Assembly (NCBI GenBank): GCA_024684085.1
Contig: JAIKXM010000039.1
Span: 1 to 64,000, forward strand
Length of the DNA: 64,000 nucleotides
Reading direction: 5' to 3'
Source of the DNA: Lachnospiraceae bacterium
GTDB taxonomy: Bacteria > Bacillota > Clostridia > Lachnospirales > Lachnospiraceae
Under the pieces are notes generated by a model. It made no database searches. It was not told where the DNA came from and was given only the letters and a program-made list of their open reading frames with translations. Each line of letters starts with the position of its first letter. The stretch's first letter is position 1. A program made the position numbers and the translations under genes. Positions 27,066 to 37,661 of this stretch are shown piece by piece.

Positions 27066-28196
27066 TCATCCTCCAAAAAAATCAGTGGTATTTTTTCTCT
27101 TGCTTCCCTGCAGGCCTACATTGAGCACAACACCTATACCCATGTACAGACTAACAAGACTCGTCAGTCCGTAGCTTACGAATGGCAACGGAATACCTGT
27201 ATTGGGTAACAGTCCTGTTGCAACAGCAATATTCATGAATCCCTGGATACATATCAGACACCCTACGGCATCGGCTATTATGGCTCCGCTAAGATCCTTG
27301 GATCTGTGAGCTATGATAAAACATTCGATGGCAATGAGCAGAAGTAAGATGATCACTGCCGCAGATCCAATAAAGCCAAGCTCCTCTCCTATTACAGCGA
27401 AGATAAAGTCGGTCTGAGGCTCTGATATGAAGTTACCGTTCTTAACAGAAGCAATAACATTATTGTTAAGACCTTTGCCGAATAACTGTCCGGAACCGAT
27501 TGCAGTAATGGAATTGATCTGCTGATAGGCTTCGGCATCCGCATATTTCTCGGGATCAAGCCATGCACGTATTCTTAAGACCTGATAACCTTCCAGGATC
27601 GTATTCTTCTCATTAAGTATGAACACAAGACCGCCTATGACAATAGGTATAACCGTAGCGAGTACGAGAATTACGGTCTTATAATTCAGACCACCGATAA
27701 AGATCATGATACAAAATGTAATAACGATCATTATCGAAGTTGAAAGGTCAGGCTCTTTAAATACAAGCAACAAAGGGACAAGCATAAGTGCACACAATAT
27801 GCCTATCATAGGGAGTGAATTAAGCTTCTCTCTAACCTCCATAATAAACTGTGAAAAGAACAAAATCAACATTATCTTGGCAAGTTCGGAGGGCTGAAAC
27901 TGAAATCCGATATTGATCCAACGGGTCGAACCGTTAACATTGACACCGGCCACAAGAACCATGATGAGAAGTACTATATTAATGCCGTAAATAAACCACT
28001 TTACCTTCCCGTAGAGATCGTAATTGATGAACGAGATGATGATCATCGCTGCAACACCGACAAATATACCGTACAACTGTCTTGACTGCACGGATTCCTT
28101 GGCAGAGCCTATCGCAAGATAGCCGATCACAGACAGTGCGATAACGAAAAAGCATAGCATGAAATTGTAATTCTTGAATTTGTATGTTCTTAACAT
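27066..28196 (-). CDS. rodA: Rod-shape determining protein RodA (SEDS)
   Basis: SEDS motifs [42 protein letters not shown]. Confidence 0.92.
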   Translation of the reverse strand: MLRTYKFKNYNFMLCFFVIALSVIGYLAIGSAKESVQSRQLYGIFVGVAAMIIISFINYDLYGKVKWFIYGINIVLLIMVLVAGVNVNGSTRWINIGFQFQPSELAKIMLILFFSQFIMEVREKLNSLPMIGILCALMLVPLLLVFKEPDLSTSIMIVITFCIMIFIGGLNYKTVILVLATVIPIVIGGLVFILNEKNTILEGYQVLRIRAWLDPEKYADAEAYQQINSITAIGSGQLFGKGLNNNVIASVKNGNFISEPQTDFIFAVIGEELGFIGSAAVIILLLLIAIECFIIAHRSKDLSGAIIADAVGCLICIQGFMNIAVATGLLPNTGIPLPFVSYGLTSLVSLYMGIGVVLNVGLQGSKRKNTTDFFGG

Positions 28197-28201
28197 TATT
28201 A

Positions 28202-31114
28202 TCAGTCTCCGGCAGACATAATTGCATCGGGTACTTCCGCAGTACCTGTAAGGATATTGTCTTCATCTTCCAAATGGAAATAATACTTGTATATATCTCG
28301 TGTAAGGTTGGCGGCATAATCGGAAGAATAACCGAAAGCTATTCTTGTGGCAACCGCCACTTCGGGATTCTCATAAGGCGCATAGCTGACAAACAGAGCG
28401 TGGTTGGCTCTCGACTTGTTCTCCTGTGCCGTTCCGGTCTTACCGGCAACATTGACACCAAGATCATTGTAATAAGCCTTTTTCTGTACCACTCTTCTCA
28501 TGCCAGAATGTAAGGAATCCCAGTATGTCTGAGGCATATCGATGGTATTCCTGACTGAAGGTGTAAAGTCCTTGATCAGATTACCGTTGGAATCGGTTAT
28601 CTTATCGATAAGACTTAGATTATAGCAGGTTCCCTCATTTGCGACCGTAAGCACGTATCTTGCAAGTCCGGCGGTCGTGAAGTTATTCGTGCCCTGACCG
28701 ATGGCCGACAAAACGGGATATTCATCAGATATCTCGGGATCCGACTCTTCAATCTCAAGTCCTGACTTTTCCGTCAGTCCAAAGAGATCAGCATATTTCT
28801 CAAGTTCTTTCAGGCCCTTCTCTTCATCGTAATTACCGTCCTGATCCAGTGAGAGCTGATAACCGACTTCATAGAAGAAGCTGTTGCAGGAGTTTTCTAT
28901 AGCACCGCTTACATTAAGAGCGCCGTGACTGCCGGGATATATCCAGCACTTATACTGCTCATTGGCGAACCTGTTGAAATATCCCTTACATATAAGCGTC
29001 TGAGTGGTATTGACTATTCCCTCATTCATAGCTGCCGTGGATGATACCATCTTAAATGTAGATCCCGGAGCGGTCTTCTGCTGAGTGGCATAATTCCACA
29101 GAGGCTTAGAGAGGTCATTCTGTAATTTTGAATAGTATTCCGAATCAATGCTGTTGGCAAGACGGTTATTGTCATAACTCGGATAAGATACGACCGCAAG
29201 CGCCTCTCCGTCCATATTGGTTATGACACAGGAAGCGGAATACGGATCAAGCGCAAGCTCTCCGGGCGTAAGATAAAGGTTCTCTATAAGATACAGAAGG
29301 AAGCTGTATGGTGAGATCGCACCGCTTGTGAACCTGTCTTCTTCCGCAGCCGTAATGGATATCGCATCCTGTTCAAGAAGGCAGGTAAGTATCTGCTTGC
29401 CCGTGATCTCTTCGGATTTGATCATATACTTATACAGCCTCTTGGCGAAGGCATTACTCGTCTCAAGATGCTCGTTTATATATTCGCATAATCGGTCGAA
29501 GACCTCGGACGAATCCGAATATTCCTGATCAAGGCTTATCTTGGATACGTCTATCCACCTTTTCGCTATAAGGTATTCCAGATAATCTCTTAAGCTTATT
29601 GTCTCTTCGACCTTCCAGTTAAGATAGGTCTCATCATTCTTATCGATCTCTTTATCCTTGATGACACCTGTCTCTATGAGCATATTAACAATAAGACTCT
29701 CATAGACCTGATACTCCTGTGGAAGATCCTTGTAAGGCGTGCTCAATGTCTGTAACTCCTCATTAAGTCTCGAATATACTCTTTCCTTCTTACTGCAAAA
29801 AGCAGAATATATGGCCTTCTCATTCTCACCTGCATCTTCGCTCTTAAGACTCTTAAGATCTATGATCGAGTTATTAAACAGCGCAAAATAAACATCCGTA
29901 ACAGGAATTATATACTTACTCGCAGGCGTTCCCTCCGGCGGATTGTATTCCTTGATATTCTGGATCTTACTTACCAGAATGCCTGCGAGCTTCTGCTCAA
30001 GGATATCATAGACTGCGATCTGAAGCTTCTTATCAATGGTAAGGTACACGTCATTACCCGCGATCGGATCGATCGTCTTCTTACTCTCGATCACTCTTCC
30101 GAGGTTATTAACATAGACAGTCTCACTACCCTTCACGCCCTGAAGATAGGTCTCCAGAGTCTTCTCGATACCGGCTTTACCTACCATATCGGTTAAGATA
30201 TAGTCGTTTCTCTTTTTAAAGGTATCAGGTGCTTCCTCGCTCTCGTAACCGCCGTTTAATTCCTTGAGCTCTTCTTCCGAGATCTTGCCCGTATAACCCA
30301 TCATCTGGGAAAAATAGAGGGCATCCTCGTATTTCCTGATATTATCTTCCTGAATAGCGATACCGGTCAACGCATCCGAGTTCTCCATGATCACAGCAAC
30401 GGTCTCAGGACTCACATCCGTAGCGAGAACGGTAGGGATATACTTCTGATAACTGTTAAGGCTCATCGCATATCGGATATTGATAAGCTTGATGATATCG
30501 GTCTTCGTAAAGCCTTCACGCGGAATGAAACTGTCGCGCGGATTAAGAGGATCTGTTGATACTCCGATTCCAAACTTGGAATAACTGCATAGATAATCAA
30601 TGACTTCATCGGGAGTTGCAGTCTCTTCTTCGTATTTCAATTCGCTGATCTCCCTGTGACCGTAGATATCGGCAAGGAATCTTAAGAGTCTGCTGTCACT
30701 TACGGTAAATTCAAATTCATTATTGTCATTAAGGATGATATTGAAATCACTGATGACCGAGTCGTTATTGGCTTCTACAATCTTAATGACATCCAGCAGA
30801 GTGTTATTGATATTGGTATTCTTCTCACTGCCCGATTCATATATATCTTCAATGGTTATGTTGTAGGCAAGCTCATTGTAGGCAAGTAATTGACCATTGC
30901 GGTCATAGATCTTACCGCGGCTGGAATTGATGGTCCTCTCCTTCTGGATCTTAAGAGTGAAGTTAAGCAGGGTCTCTTCCCCCCTAACTATCTGTAGCAC
31001 AAAAATTCTCGATATCATGACTATCGCAAGAAGCAACAGTACGATCCCGAGAATTAGTGTCCTTATGGATGATGAATTGATCGAATTATCATTATTATTC
31101 TTATTCATCTGCAT
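28202..31114 (-). CDS. mrdA: Class B penicillin-binding protein 2 (elongasome transpeptidase), 970 aa
   Basis: APGSTFKMVSS (SxxK), ENSCNSFFYEVG (SxN), VAGKTGTAQ (KTG); between mreD and rodA. Confidence 0.92.
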   Translation of the reverse strand: MQMNKNNNDNSINSSSIRTLILGIVLLLLAIVMISRIFVLQIVRGEETLLNFTLKIQKERTINSSRGKIYDRNGQLLAYNELAYNITIEDIYESGSEKNTNINNTLLDVIKIVEANNDSVISDFNIILNDNNEFEFTVSDSRLLRFLADIYGHREISELKYEEETATPDEVIDYLCSYSKFGIGVSTDPLNPRDSFIPREGFTKTDIIKLINIRYAMSLNSYQKYIPTVLATDVSPETVAVIMENSDALTGIAIQEDNIRKYEDALYFSQMMGYTGKISEEELKELNGGYESEEAPDTFKKRNDYILTDMVGKAGIEKTLETYLQGVKGSETVYVNNLGRVIESKKTIDPIAGNDVYLTIDKKLQIAVYDILEQKLAGILVSKIQNIKEYNPPEGTPASKYIIPVTDVYFALFNNSIIDLKSLKSEDAGENEKAIYSAFCSKKERVYSRLNEELQTLSTPYKDLPQEYQVYESLIVNMLIETGVIKDKEIDKNDETYLNWKVEETISLRDYLEYLIAKRWIDVSKISLDQEYSDSSEVFDRLCEYINEHLETSNAFAKRLYKYMIKSEEITGKQILTCLLEQDAISITAAEEDRFTSGAISPYSFLLYLIENLYLTPGELALDPYSASCVITNMDGEALAVVSYPSYDNNRLANSIDSEYYSKLQNDLSKPLWNYATQQKTAPGSTFKMVSSTAAMNEGIVNTTQTLICKGYFNRFANEQYKCWIYPGSHGALNVSGAIENSCNSFFYEVGYQLSLDQDGNYDEEKGLKELEKYADLFGLTEKSGLEIEESDPEISDEYPVLSAIGQGTNNFTTAGLARYVLTVANEGTCYNLSLIDKITDSNGNLIKDFTPSVRNTIDMPQTYWDSLHSGMRRVVQKKAYYNDLGVNVAGKTGTAQENKSRANHALFVSYAPYENPEVAVATRIAFGYSSDYAANLTRDIYKYYFHLEDEDNILTGTAEVPDAIMSAGD

Positions 31115-31601
31115 AAACCTTTTCTAACTTCGTAAATATAAGATTGAACATCGGGTATAGCAGAATCGCGGCAATACCGGTACTGATAAGCTCAGGGATG
31201 ATCTTATGAGTAAAATAAAACAGGTAATTAAAGTCTCCCTGAAGCAGATAAAGGCAAACGTATATAAAATTACAATATACAAAATCACTCAGCAGTATGA
31301 TACCTATGGGAAGTGCAAAATCTCCCGTAAACAGAACTCTTTTTACATAACCGTTAAGGAAACCGATATACATAAACGCAATAGCATACAGGCCGATGAG
31401 CGGACCGTAGAATATATCAAGGATAAGTCCTGCAAGGAATCCAAAGATCAGTCCCATCTTCCTTCCTCTCGAGAATCCGATCGAAGAGATAAGGATGATG
31501 ATGAGATTCGGTATTATCCCACCGATATTAACGGTTGCGAATATGGTCGTCTGTAATAACAATATTATGAGTAGCAATAATGTTGTAACAAATATATACA
31601 T
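31101..31601 (-). CDS. mreD: Rod shape-determining protein MreD
   Basis: Hydrophobic protein with GLIFGFLAGLILDIFYGPLIGLYAIAF between mreC and mrdA. Confidence 0.88.
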   Translation of the reverse strand: MYIFVTTLLLLIILLLQTTIFATVNIGGIIPNLIIILISSIGFSRGRKMGLIFGFLAGLILDIFYGPLIGLYAIAFMYIGFLNGYVKRVLFTGDFALPIGIILLSDFVYCNFIYVCLYLLQGDFNYLFYFTHKIIPELISTGIAAILLYPMFNLIFTKLEKVYADE

Positions 31602-31609
31602 TTACTGTC

Positions 31610-32482
31610 CTATTCAAAGCTTGCTTTTTTCTTGGTCTTCTTGATCACAAGCACTTCTTCAAGATGTTTGAAGTCGGCCGCAGGGATCAGAGTCCCCGAT
31701 TTTGTAAGGTTATTGGAATCCGTAGCTATTGTATTGACATAGCCTATGAAGATCCCCTCAAGATACTTATCACTGATATTGGATGTAACTATCTTATCTC
31801 CGGGGCCCACCTTATTATCCTTATCCACGAGCTGTCCGAAACTGATAAGATTGGAATCCATCAGCTTAAGTGAACCGGATACGATAAGAGTATCGCCTGT
31901 AGAGAGGATCATTCCGCTCGTATTGCTCGTATCGGATATGATCGACACGACCTTGGCAAAGTCCGGTCCGACATCGGTAACACGGCCAACAAGTCCGCTT
32001 CCTGCGATAACATTACAGTCCACACTGATGCCGTCATTACTTCCTTTATCGATCACAAAAGAGGAATACCAGTTACCGGCATCCCTTGATATAACTCTTG
32101 CTCCGACAGTATCGAGATCATCATATTCCGAATCAAGTTCCATAAGCTCACGCAAATGGGTGAGCTCGTACTGATCCTGCTGTAGTCTTGCATTATCGAT
32201 TGTAAGTCTGTCCACTTCAGCCTTGAGTTCTTCATTCTCCGCGATGACCGACTCCATATTACGAAAATTATCAGTTACATTGAGTATTCCCGTACTTACA
32301 TTGTTAAGTCCCTTCTGGAAAGGGATCAGAGTATAATTGCCTATTAGATTCAAAGGTCCTGACAAAATATCAGTTGTAAAAGACAGGATCATGAACAGCA
32401 CACAGACCAATGTAAGTATGAAGAGCCAGTATCTCGTCGGAAGCGAATAGTGAACCTTCTTCTTTTTGACTATGGGGCTCAT
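31610..32482 (-). CDS. mreC: Rod shape-determining protein MreC
   Basis: ARVISRDAGNWYSSFVIDKGSNDGISVDCNVIAGSGLVGRV. Confidence 0.93.
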   Translation of the reverse strand: MSPIVKKKKVHYSLPTRYWLFILTLVCVLFMILSFTTDILSGPLNLIGNYTLIPFQKGLNNVSTGILNVTDNFRNMESVIAENEELKAEVDRLTIDNARLQQDQYELTHLRELMELDSEYDDLDTVGARVISRDAGNWYSSFVIDKGSNDGISVDCNVIAGSGLVGRVTDVGPDFAKVVSIISDTSNTSGMILSTGDTLIVSGSLKLMDSNLISFGQLVDKDNKVGPGDKIVTSNISDKYLEGIFIGYVNTIATDSNNLTKSGTLIPAADFKHLEEVLVIKKTKKKASFE

Positions 32483-32483
32483 T

Positions 32484-33491
32484 TTACTTCTTTCCTTCTA
32501 TCGTATAAGCGAGCTTACGATACTTGTCCTCATTGATAACCTTGGACAATCCGAGAACAACACTGTTGATCGGATCTTCACACATATTGACCTTGATACC
32601 TGTTCCCTTGGCAATAAGTGCGCCAAGATTAGACACCTGGCTCGCACCACCCGTAAGATAGATACCATGTCTGTATATATCCGCACCAAGTTCCGGAGGA
32701 GTTCTCTCAAGTATCACTTTGATATTATCGATTATATGTGCAAAAGAGTCCGTCATGCAGTTATCGATAAAGTCAGTGGGTATGCTCTGCTCGATCGGAA
32801 GACCGGTGACGATATCCCTGCCGAAGCAAAGAGCTGAGTCACCCGATTTTTCAAGTTCTGTAAGATTGATCTTGATACGCTCCGCACTCTTCTTACCGAT
32901 TATCAGATTGTATTCTTTCCTGATGGCGTTGGCGATATCATTATCAAAGGCAAAACCGCCGATCTTAATAAGCTTGCTGAGTACTATGCCGCCCAATGAA
33001 AAAATTGAGATCTCTGTAGTAGCGTAACCGACATTAACGACCATTACACCGCGTGAGTTCTTAACATCGATACCAAGTCCGAGTCCGTCAGCTACAGCCT
33101 TCTCAACAACAAGGATCTTACGAGCCTTAACTCCGGCATCCTTGATAAGATCATAGAAGGCTCTCTTCTCAACTTCGGTAACATCAGTAGGAACACTGAT
33201 GACATAATCAGCAGGCTTGGGTGAACCGCCTGACAAGTCGGATATGAATCTCTTAACCAGAGTCTCCATATTATTGATATCGGCGATAACACCATTGGTA
33301 ACCGGGAAGCTGGTATGGATGTTGCCCGGTGCTTTCTCGAACATATCATAAGCGGAATCACCATAGGCAAGAAGTGTATTCTTATTCTCAATGGCGATCA
33401 TGTTCTTCTCCATGAAGAAGCTGTTATCCGCCTGATTGTAGATACGGATATTACTTGTTCCTATGTCGATTCCAAATGTATTATTGATCAT
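32484..33491 (-). CDS. mreB: Rod shape-determining protein MreB/Mbl
   Basis: FGIDIGTSNIRIYN, VVNVGYATTEISIFSLGGIVLS, YLTGGASQVSNLGALIA. Confidence 0.93.
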   Translation of the reverse strand: MINNTFGIDIGTSNIRIYNQADNSFFMEKNMIAIENKNTLLAYGDSAYDMFEKAPGNIHTSFPVTNGVIADINNMETLVKRFISDLSGGSPKPADYVISVPTDVTEVEKRAFYDLIKDAGVKARKILVVEKAVADGLGLGIDVKNSRGVMVVNVGYATTEISIFSLGGIVLSKLIKIGGFAFDNDIANAIRKEYNLIIGKKSAERIKINLTELEKSGDSALCFGRDIVTGLPIEQSIPTDFIDNCMTDSFAHIIDNIKVILERTPPELGADIYRHGIYLTGGASQVSNLGALIAKGTGIKVNMCEDPINSVVLGLSKVINEDKYRKLAYTIEGKK

Positions 33492-33512
33492 TACTTTGTC
33501 CTCTTTTGATTA

Positions 33513-34784
33513 TTATTTGATAAGTCCAGCATTTTTTACGGACTGATAAGCTTTCATTATACCGAACTTGGCGTGTTCGAAGGTAAGTCCCCCCTGGAAG
33601 TATACTGCATACGGCGGCTTAATAGGGCCATCTGCGCTAAGTTCGATCGATGAACCTGACACGAAGGCTCCGGCTGCCATTATGACAGGAGCGTCATATC
33701 CGGGCATATCCCAAGGCTCGGGAGTAACGAAGCTGTCTACCGGTGCCGCACTCTGTATACCTTCACAAAAGGCTATAACGCCTTCGGGCGTGCCGAACGT
33801 TACTGACTGGATTATGTCATGCCTGCTCTCTTTGCTGTCGGGCACAACCCTGAATCCTGCCTGCTCGAACATTGCTGCGGCAAAGATCGCTCCCTTCAGA
33901 GCATTGGATGCAACTCTGGGTGCCAGGAAGAATCCCTGATAGAAGTCTTTAAGCACACCGAGCGAAGCTCCAACTTCCTTGCCAAGTCCCGGAGAAGTAA
34001 GTCTGTATGCTGCATTCTCGATACAATCCTTACGACCTGCGATATATCCGCCTATAGGGGCAAGTCCACCACCCGGATTCTTGATAAGGGAACCAACCAC
34101 CATGTCTGCACCAACATCTGATGGTTCGATGGTCTCAATAAATTCTCCGTAACAATTATCTACCATACATATAAGATCGGGTTTGATACTCTTGGCGAAT
34201 GATATCAGCTCTCCGATCCTCTTAACGGAAAGAGTCTTCCTCGTCTCATATCCTTTAGACCTCTGTATGGTCATCATACGAGTCTTATCGTTAATAGCGT
34301 TCTTAATGCCTTCATAATCAAATTCGCCATCAGGTAACAGATCCACCTGCGAATAGGTTATCCCATATTCCTTAAGCGAACCTTTGCTCTCTCTGATACC
34401 GATAACTTCCTCAAGTGTATCATAGGGCTTACCTACCGGTGATAAGAGTTCGTCACCCGGACGAAGATTACTCATAAGAGCCAGAGCCAATGCGTGCGTT
34501 CCACAGGTGATCTGCGGACGGACAAGTGCATCTTCAGTATGGAAGTATTCTGCATAGACTCTCTCAAGAGTATCACGGCCTATATCATTATATCCATACC
34601 CTGTCGTTCCGTACAGACAGGCTTCACTAACCTTCGCATCCTGCATGGCCTTAATGACTTTCAGCTGATTGATCTCGGCATTGCGATCTATCTCGTCAAA
34701 ACGCTCACGTAAGGTTGCAAGCGTACTTTCTGCCAGTTTGCTTGTATCAGGATCAATACCTAACTGCTGATACAATCTGTCCAT
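33513..34784 (-). CDS. Methionine gamma-lyase family PLP protein (aluminium-resistance-like)
   Basis: LYGTTGYGYNDIGRDTLERVYAEYF, RPQITCGTHALALAL, MVDNCYGEF, GSLIKNPGGGLAPIGGYIAG. Confidence 0.9.
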   Translation of the reverse strand: MDRLYQQLGIDPDTSKLAESTLATLRERFDEIDRNAEINQLKVIKAMQDAKVSEACLYGTTGYGYNDIGRDTLERVYAEYFHTEDALVRPQITCGTHALALALMSNLRPGDELLSPVGKPYDTLEEVIGIRESKGSLKEYGITYSQVDLLPDGEFDYEGIKNAINDKTRMMTIQRSKGYETRKTLSVKRIGELISFAKSIKPDLICMVDNCYGEFIETIEPSDVGADMVVGSLIKNPGGGLAPIGGYIAGRKDCIENAAYRLTSPGLGKEVGASLGVLKDFYQGFFLAPRVASNALKGAIFAAAMFEQAGFRVVPDSKESRHDIIQSVTFGTPEGVIAFCEGIQSAAPVDSFVTPEPWDMPGYDAPVIMAAGAFVSGSSIELSADGPIKPPYAVYFQGGLTFEHAKFGIMKAYQSVKNAGLIK

Positions 34785-35740
34785 ATATTCTTATCCTCTG
34801 CAATCTCTAATATTTTATTCAAAAGTACATCTTCTGAATTATAATCGGATTTATTCAGGAATACCACATCTTTTTCTCTTCTGAGCCAGGTAAGCTGTCT
34901 CTTGGCAAAATGCCTGGTATCCAGTTTGATGCGTTCAACAGCTTCGTCAAGCGTTATCAAACCGTCGAGATGATCCAGTAATTCCTTATACCCAATGCCC
35001 TGCATGGAATTATATGATCGATTATAACCCATTTGATGTAATTTGGTAACCTCGCCAAGAAGTCCCTTATCCATCATGATATCAACGCGCTTATCTATCC
35101 TTGAATAGATTTTCTCTCTATCATCGGTAAGTGCGATATACAGATAATTGAATGGCGATATCTTTTCCCGCTGCTCCTCATTATATTCCGAGAACTTCCG
35201 TCCTGTATATCTGTAGTACTCAAGCGCCCTTATAACACGCCTGCTGTTATTGGCATGAAGTCCTTTAGTGTATTCGGGATCGGTCTTACACAGCTCATCA
35301 AAGAGCCTTAACTTACCTTCTTCAGTCTCCGCGATCTGCTCAAGTTCCTTGCGATATATATCATCATGCGGGGTTTCTTCAGTGAAGTCTATCTCATAGA
35401 GAAGCGCCTGAATATAGAATCCTGTCCCGCCTGTTATGATGGGAATACGACCTTTGGAATAGATATCATCCAGTGCCTTATATGCCATCTGCTGGAAGAT
35501 ATTGACACCGAACTCTTCATTTGGTTCAAGTTCGTCAATAAGGTAATGCGGAACACCTCTCATCTCCTCAGGCATGATCTTGGCAGAACCTATATCCATA
35601 TATTTATATATCTGCATCGAATCGGCACTGATTATACTACCATTTATCTTCCTTGCCAGATCGATCGACAGATCAGTCTTTCCGACTGCCGTCGGTCCTC
35701 CGATTATGATCAGTGGTTTGTCATTGTATTTATCACTCAT
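34760..35740 (-). CDS. miaA: tRNA dimethylallyltransferase
   Basis: IIGGPTAVGKTDLSIDLARKINGSIISADSMQIYKYMDIGSAK. Confidence 0.96.
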   Translation of the reverse strand: MSDKYNDKPLIIIGGPTAVGKTDLSIDLARKINGSIISADSMQIYKYMDIGSAKIMPEEMRGVPHYLIDELEPNEEFGVNIFQQMAYKALDDIYSKGRIPIITGGTGFYIQALLYEIDFTEETPHDDIYRKELEQIAETEEGKLRLFDELCKTDPEYTKGLHANNSRRVIRALEYYRYTGRKFSEYNEEQREKISPFNYLYIALTDDREKIYSRIDKRVDIMMDKGLLGEVTKLHQMGYNRSYNSMQGIGYKELLDHLDGLITLDEAVERIKLDTRHFAKRQLTWLRREKDVVFLNKSDYNSEDVLLNKILEIAEDKNIWTDCISS

Positions 35741-37641
35741 CAGACTATTCTCTTAAATCTCTTTTCAAGTTCATATTTGCTCATGATGATAACAGTCGGT
35801 CTTCCGTGCGGACAGTTATAAGGATTTTCGAGAGTAAACAGATCCTGCAATAGAGCTACAAGCTCCTGTTCGGACATGTTATTATTACCCTTTACGGCAG
35901 ACTTACATGCCATCGAGGCGATCTTATCCTTAATGACTTCAGGGACGGCACGGATCTGTCCTTCAAGCAGTTCATCAAGAATATCCTTGAACAATTCCTC
36001 AGGATCTCTTCCGTAGAGTTCCATCGGAATACCTCTTAAGGCAACTTCATTACCGCCAAAATCTTCCAGTCTGAATCCGATAGCTTCAAAAGCACTCTCG
36101 TATTCTCTGACTATCGTACTCTCCCTGCCGGTAAGCGTAAGTACAATGGGCGGTGCCAGCAGCTGAACATCCACCGTATTATCCTTCATCTTCTTAAGCA
36201 GGCGCTCGTACTTAACTTTCTCATGAGCGGCATGCTGATCCATTAATATCAGCTTCTCTTTGTACTCTATTATCCAAAAGGTTTTGAAGACCTGACCTAT
36301 AACTTTATAATCTGCAAAAGAATCCCGACTTAAGATCTTGTCATCAAAGAGGTTCATCTGAACAGGTTCACGAACCATCACCGTCTTCTCTGACTTGATC
36401 ACATTGGAAGTCTCATTTGTGGGAGTCAGATTCTTAGCTGCAAGAGTCTCTCCTATTATCCTTTGAAGCGGTGAGAGATTCTCGGTATTACCTGTAACCA
36501 AAGATACCTGATCCATATGATCTTTTTTATCTGCAACTGAGTTATGTACAGAATCCTGGATCTCGGCCATTCGCTTTAATTCAAAAGGTTCCGGCAATGG
36601 TGTGGCAGATGTCTCATCTTCACTTTTATTCAGCAATGTCTCAGGGATCATCTCATTGACTTTAAGCGTACTTGAGATGGCACTGCTTATGAAATCACAT
36701 ATCTTCTGCTGATCATCGAATCTCACATCCATTTTGGACGGATGAACATTGATATCAGTTTTCTCCGGATCGATACTAAGATGCAGAACAGTAAAAGGGA
36801 ACTTATGCTGCATCAGATACTCTCTGTATCCTTCTTCCACAGCAAGACTTACAGTATTATTCCTGACGAATCTTCCGTTGATATAATAATTCTCGAAGTT
36901 TCTTGAACTTCGATTGATCAAAGGCTTACCAAGATAGCCTTCCAATACAAGACCGTCATCTTCCTTATGTATGGGAACAAGCTGAGAAGCAATATCCCGT
37001 CCGTATATATTATATATGACTTCCTTAAGATCTCTGCGTCCCGAAGTCTGGAATCTCATCTGTCCGCCATTGATGAACCTGAATGAGATATCCGGTCTTG
37101 CCATCGCAAGGTGCTCACAGATATCCGCTATAAGATTGCCTTCGGTCGTAGCAGTCTTTAAGAACTTTCTTCTCGCAGGCACATTAAAAAAGATGTTTCT
37201 TACGATCATGGTAGTACCTACGGGAACACCAACCTCCAAGAAATCTTTTTCTACAGAACCCTCGATCACATATTTGTAACCCATAAGATCCTTTTCGGAT
37301 CTTGTGATAAGCTCAACCTGACTTACCGCAGCGATCGAACTTAAGGCTTCTCCGCGGAAGCCAAGCGATAAGATCCTGTCAAGATCTTCCACTCCGGATA
37401 TCTTACTTGTTGCATGACGCAGAAATGCGGTACGTATATCTTCCTTGCGTATACCCGAGCCGTTATCTGTTACTCTGATAAAGGTGATACCGCCCTGTTT
37501 GATCTCAACAGTGACAGAGGTCGCCCCTGCGTCGATCGCATTCTCAACAAGTTCTTTAACAATATTGGCCGGTCTCTCAACAACTTCTCCGGCAGCTATC
37601 TTATCGATAGTTGCTTCATCCAAGACATGAATCAAAGGCAT
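35740..37641 (-). CDS. mutL: DNA mismatch repair protein MutL
   Basis: IAAGEVVERPANIVKELVENAIDAGA, GFRGEALSSIAAV, CPHGRPT. Confidence 0.97.
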   Translation of the reverse strand: MPLIHVLDEATIDKIAAGEVVERPANIVKELVENAIDAGATSVTVEIKQGGITFIRVTDNGSGIRKEDIRTAFLRHATSKISGVEDLDRILSLGFRGEALSSIAAVSQVELITRSEKDLMGYKYVIEGSVEKDFLEVGVPVGTTMIVRNIFFNVPARRKFLKTATTEGNLIADICEHLAMARPDISFRFINGGQMRFQTSGRRDLKEVIYNIYGRDIASQLVPIHKEDDGLVLEGYLGKPLINRSSRNFENYYINGRFVRNNTVSLAVEEGYREYLMQHKFPFTVLHLSIDPEKTDINVHPSKMDVRFDDQQKICDFISSAISSTLKVNEMIPETLLNKSEDETSATPLPEPFELKRMAEIQDSVHNSVADKKDHMDQVSLVTGNTENLSPLQRIIGETLAAKNLTPTNETSNVIKSEKTVMVREPVQMNLFDDKILSRDSFADYKVIGQVFKTFWIIEYKEKLILMDQHAAHEKVKYERLLKKMKDNTVDVQLLAPPIVLTLTGRESTIVREYESAFEAIGFRLEDFGGNEVALRGIPMELYGRDPEELFKDILDELLEGQIRAVPEVIKDKIASMACKSAVKGNNNMSEQELVALLQDLFTLENPYNCPHGRPTVIIMSKYELEKRFKRIV

Positions 37642-37661
37642 ATCCCACCTCCGTTACAGGA

